Below, in pieces: positions 15,917 to 18,833 of a stretch of DNA of 18,833 bases. The translations under genes were made by a program, and so were the position numbers. Location: positions 1 to 18,833 of the forward strand of contig RXOD01004722.1 of the NCBI GenBank assembly GCA_005223375.1, read 5' to 3'. How positions within the stretch are numbered: position 1 is the first letter of the stretch; each line of letters begins with the position of its first letter. The notes beneath the pieces were generated by a model, which searched no databases, was not told the DNA's origin, and saw only the letters and a program-made list of their open reading frames with translations. The DNA is from Amoebophrya sp. AT5.2. Taxonomy: Eukaryota; Sar; Dinophyceae; Syndiniales; Amoebophryaceae.

Positions 15917-17854
15917 TTAGACGTAAACAGCTTCCGTCGATCCTGCTTCCGCCACGTAGCTCCGACCTTCTTCCCCCACAACATCGAGATCACCTCCCCG
16001 GCGCGCAGATGCGCCCTCCGTCGCCCGTCGTTCGTTCTTTTCCGCAATCCCCTTGAGTACCTGGACGACTCGGGCGAACGGTGCCACCGCGTTGCAGAAA
16101 TCGGTGTGTCCGTACCCGTCGTACCGGCTCACCTTGACGGAATACTGACTTTGCTTCTCCCACAGCGTCCTGCAGTAGTCCAAGGACAGCAGATTCACCA
16201 CGCCGTCCCCGCTCAGAGGTTGATCTGCAGGTGCGCCACGACCACGAGGACCACCGACAGTTGTACGACCAGTAGAAGTTTCATCTCCTGTTACGACTTC
16301 TACTTCTGTAACTGTTTCGTTCTCCATCAACGTTTCGGTCGGGGAGTTCTGAAACCCGTCACCGTACACCCAACCGATCTCGGTCGGGACGTTGACGCCG
16401 TACAGGCACTCCAGGTTCACGCCGGGACTTCGACCTTTATGGCCTTCCTGCTTGCCGCGGCCTTGAAAGAAGCTCCTCTCCACCGTCCAGTTCCCGTCGA
16501 AGTTCGCCTGCCAGAGCTTCGCGGCAGTCGTTTGGCCGGAGTCGGCGAGTGCGCGCGCGAGGTCCGCCGGGTTCCCGCGGTAAGGGAGTAACTTTGACTT
16601 TCCTCCGACGTCGTTTTCAACAGTTTTGGGATCTTCCGTCGCCACCCACAAAACTTCCCGCGCGAAGAGATTCTCCCCCTCGCCGCCGGCCGGCAGCATC
16701 CCGACCGGGCCCGCCCACGACGCCACGATGTCCCGGATCTTCGGCTTGGTGATGTACAGGTCGAAGGGCTTTTTCGTGGTTATGCCGTACACGTCGCGGT
16801 CCGTCGGCATGATCGTCTCGCTGATCATCTCGGGGGCGCCCGCGAAAACCCCGGACAACGAAAACCACACCTCCAGGTGCTTCTCCTTCCAGTCGTCCTC
16901 CGCCCACTTCAGAAACCAAAGCAGAAACGGCGCCCCCATCGAAATCGAAAGCAAAGCGACACGTTTTTTCGAGCTGGTGCTGCTGGAGCCGGTGCTGTTT
17001 TCGTAGTACCACTCCACCGTGTCCTTCACCTGCTGGAACGTGCCGTCCGCGGCGAACTGCTCCGGCCCCTTCCGCCAGTCGTAGGCGAGGATCCCTGCCT
17101 GCGTATTCGCGTACTCCAACTGCTCGGTTAAGTTGCCCCACAAGTAGTAGTTCCAGGGTCCCACCGCCGGCGAGTCGGGGCCGAAGTAGCCATAGGGTGG
17201 CTGGTCCGCGCCGATCCGTTTCCTGTCGCGGTCGGGGACCGACGAGTAAATGCCCACGGACTCGTCGTCGAGCACCACCGTTTGGTCCACTTCTCGCCAG
17301 TGCAGCGCGATGTTGTCCCGCCAGCACTCGAATGCGAGGGGGAGAAAGCTCTTCGTCGGGTTCAGCCAGATCGTAACATTGCTCTCGTCCTTAGCGCAGT
17401 AGAAGTGCTTCTTCTTCCGGTCTTTCAAGTCGGCCTTGATCGTCGCGCCAATCATGCCGTGCACGAAAAGAACCGGCGGCAGGTGGGGGTTTTTGATTTT
17501 CATCTTGTTCGAGGCAGTCGAGCCAGCAGCTTTCGCAGTGGTCGAAGCACCGGGGACGACCTCAACAGCGTCATCTTGCTCGGCACTCTGACCTGTAGTT
17601 CGGCGCGCTGCAGCCGTGCCGTGGAGGGTGTCGTAGAGCCTTTCCCGCTGCTCCCGCGTGCGGCCGCCGAAAGGAAAGAGCGCGAGAGCGCTCAGCGCAA
17701 GCTCTTTCTCAAGGTTCTCGCCGGCAAGCGCGGGGGAATCCTGTGTCACGCTTGTCGGCACCCCGACAGCGGTGAATATCGGGGGCAGAAATAGCGTTGA
17801 CGCTGAGCTTGAGCAAAAGAGACGGAGGACGAGCTGCATTCTCGATGGCTTCAT
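15917..17854 (-). CDS. LCAT/PDAT-like secreted acyltransferase or phospholipase
   Basis: A single exon of 645 residues. The N-terminus (MQLVLRLFCSSS, then LFLPPIF) looks like a signal peptide, and four or more Asn-X-Ser/Thr sites (near 159, 241, 286 and 455) fit passage through the secretory pathway. The alpha/beta-hydrolase core shows PPVLFVHGMIGATI (126-139) for the oxyanion loop, FECWRDNIAL (175-184) in the lid region, the nucleophile elbow LLSISMGAP (S305), CLYGVNVPTEIGWVYG (483-498), the acid in SGDGVVN (D550) and the base in GYGHTDF (H583). LCAT and PDAT proteins move a fatty acyl chain from phospholipid to sterol or diacylglycerol, or simply release it. The elbow has Ser-Ile-Ser where relatives usually have Gly-His-Ser. 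Ser/Thr/Glu-rich inserts at 85-118 and 505-545 lengthen the protein. The ATG at 17854 is the first in frame that keeps the signal peptide. Confidence 0.88.
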   Translation of the reverse strand: MKPSRMQLVLRLFCSSSASTLFLPPIFTAVGVPTSVTQDSPALAGENLEKELALSALALFPFGGRTREQRERLYDTLHGTAAARRTTGQSAEQDDAVEVVPGASTTAKAAGSTASNKMKIKNPHLPPVLFVHGMIGATIKADLKDRKKKHFYCAKDESNVTIWLNPTKSFLPLAFECWRDNIALHWREVDQTVVLDDESVGIYSSVPDRDRKRIGADQPPYGYFGPDSPAVGPWNYYLWGNLTEQLEYANTQAGILAYDWRKGPEQFAADGTFQQVKDTVEWYYENSTGSSSTSSKKRVALLSISMGAPFLLWFLKWAEDDWKEKHLEVWFSLSGVFAGAPEMISETIMPTDRDVYGITTKKPFDLYITKPKIRDIVASWAGPVGMLPAGGEGENLFAREVLWVATEDPKTVENDVGGKSKLLPYRGNPADLARALADSGQTTAAKLWQANFDGNWTVERSFFQGRGKQEGHKGRSPGVNLECLYGVNVPTEIGWVYGDGFQNSPTETLMENETVTEVEVVTGDETSTGRTTVGGPRGRGAPADQPLSGDGVVNLLSLDYCRTLWEKQSQYSVKVSRYDGYGHTDFCNAVAPFARVVQVLKGIAEKNERRATEGASARRGGDLDVVGEEGRSYVAEAGSTEAVYV

Positions 17855-18052
17855 TCGGATTTATTTTTCCGCGATGAAGATGAAGATGATGTCTCCGAGT
17901 CCGATTTTTTGATGCACGTCAGGGTCAGAGACAAGTGATTTATAAAGCCGTAGAAATCAATGCATGCCAGCACTCGTCCGGAATCGATGCATTCCTTTTT
18001 ACGGTAGGAACGGAATCAATGGATGCATACAACCCATAGCTACGGTGAAGAT
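17855..18052. other. Short spacer
   Basis: No gene seen. It contains near-repeats of AATCAATG(C/G)AT around 17957 and 18014. It should hold the leader of the acyltransferase gene and the 3' end of the right-edge gene. Confidence 0.5.
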
Positions 18053-18833
18053 TCATAATTCATTACATGAAGGAGAAATTATGAACCGCGCTCGCAGGGC
18101 CACGGCCAGCGGCAGCGCAGACACAGATGAGGGGCTACGCCGCCTCCGTTGCGACTTCACATGATCCTTACTTCTGGCCCGCAGTGAGAGTGATCGCTGC
18201 TGGCGAGTTTTCAGAGCAGATGAGCTGGAACGTCTCACGAACTTGTCAACATCAACGAGCTCTGCAATCCACGACAGAAGCGAATAGACGTCGACGAGGT
18301 CAAGGGCCTTCACCTTGTTCGCTGAGCCTCGTATGGATCTAGATAGTACGAGAAGAAGAAGGACAAGGAGATGTATATTGTGATGGAGAGCCCGAGCCGG
18401 CCAACTTGAACAAATTCGATTCCTTTCGTTTTCATCTATCTCGTTCTCTTCATGATTACCTACGTCAGAGTCCGTCACTGCCGGAGCCAGTTGCTGGGTG
18501 TTAGGTGTTGCTATGTAGAAGTTAGTGCCGCAGGAGCAGCCGCACCCTCCGCCCTGCCTGTGGCAGCTTTTTCCTTCTGCTCGTCTTCTTTTAGTTCCGC
18601 CTTTATTTGTTCCTTTTCGTCTTGTTTCTCGGCTTTCTTTTTGGCCTCCCCCTCCTCGCCGCCACCGCAGCAACAGCAGCCGCCACCGGTGCAGCCGCCG
18701 CCGCCGCCCTGCTCGGCCATTTTCTTGTTCCCTTCGCCCTTTGTCGCGTCTGCACCAGCTGCAGGTTGAGCAGCATCTCCTCCTGCCCCGGCAGCATTTT
18801 TCGCAGCGGGTGCTGGCGTCGCGGCGGCAGCTG
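18053..18833 (-). CDS. Low-complexity Ala/Gly/Lys/Glu protein, N-terminus beyond the right edge
   Basis: The frame is open from the window edge (first full codon at 18831) and reads an Ala/Gly/Pro-rich segment, then a Gly/Cys-rich patch (GGGGGCTGGGCCCC), then a Lys/Glu helix (AKKKAEKQDEKEQIKAELK). Unspliced, it stops at 18511. A phase-1 GT-AG intron (18545-18322), whose acceptor follows a long pyrimidine tract, would instead join it to an exon (18321-18053). That exon encodes ANKVKALDLVDVYSLLSWIAELVDV and then a basic Arg/Ser-rich end. The second exon has convincing helical composition but no known domain, so this join is a suggestion. An internal ATG at 18720 could be the start of a shorter protein, but the frame continues upstream of it without a stop. 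I do not recognise the family. Confidence 0.4.
   Translation of the reverse strand, partial: SCRRDASTRCEKCCRGRRRCCSTCSWCRRDKGRREQENGRAGRRRRLHRWRLLLLRWRRGGGGQKESRETRRKGTNKGGTKRRRAEGKSCHRQGGGCGCSCGTNFYIATPNTQQLAPAVTDSDVGNHEENEIDENERNRICSSWPARALHHNIHLLVLLLLVLSRSIRGSANKVKALDLVDVYSLLSWIAELVDVDKFVRRSSSSALKTRQQRSLSLRARSKDHVKSQRRRRSPSSVSALPLAVALRARFIISPSCNEL

Overview
This window looks like nuclear DNA from a gene-dense protist, probably an alveolate of the dinoflagellate lineage; a compact Syndiniales-type genome such as Amoebophrya would fit. This is inference: no rRNA, tRNA or phylogenetic marker is present. The grounds are eukaryote-only families (a syntaxin-type SNARE, a PP2A-like phosphatase, an LCAT/PDAT-like acyltransferase, an LRAT-domain protein), short spliceosomal introns, GC-rich exons in AT-richer spacers, proteins interrupted by Ser/Ala/Gly-rich inserts, every supportable gene on the minus strand, and at least one intron with a non-canonical boundary lying between short direct repeats.

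Layout, left to right (all transcription runs right to left). 1-422: no gene, one imperfect tandem repeat. 423-1748: NYN/PIN-like ribonuclease with an RS-rich tail. 1799-2194: small two-exon membrane protein. 2240-2829: spacer. 2830-5658: three-exon PP2A/PP4/PP6-type phosphatase with an internal insert and a long coiled-coil tail. 5659-6681: spacer with one weak small gene. 6682-8435: two-exon protein joining a C2H2 finger, an LRAT domain, a hydrophobic segment and a RING finger. 8436-8893: spacer. 8894-9984: two-exon Qc-SNARE. 9985-10687: spacer with an unresolved ORF. 10688-15170: a long gene that I assemble from five exons into one secretory TPR plus phytanoyl-CoA-dioxygenase-like protein; it could be two or more genes. 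15171-15916: spacer. 15917-17854: LCAT/PDAT-like acyltransferase. 17855-18052: spacer. 18053-18833: a low-complexity gene cut by the right edge.

The genes do not form a pathway. Several touch membranes or the secretory route (SNARE, LCAT-like, LRAT-like, signal-peptide dioxygenase), but the shared orientation is better read as the one-directional gene arrays typical of dinoflagellate relatives than as an operon.

The most interesting layer is the introns. Phosphatase intron 1 sits at a position fixed by an invariant motif, has no usable AG at its 3' end, and is bounded by imperfect direct and inverted repeats. Three other introns have direct repeats of 8-15 bp at their two ends in the same reading phase. 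The 5' part of the dioxygenase locus holds several copies of a short inverted sequence and a 17-bp direct repeat. Together these suggest mobile intron-generating (introner-like) elements. All exon models were assembled by eye and need transcript support.
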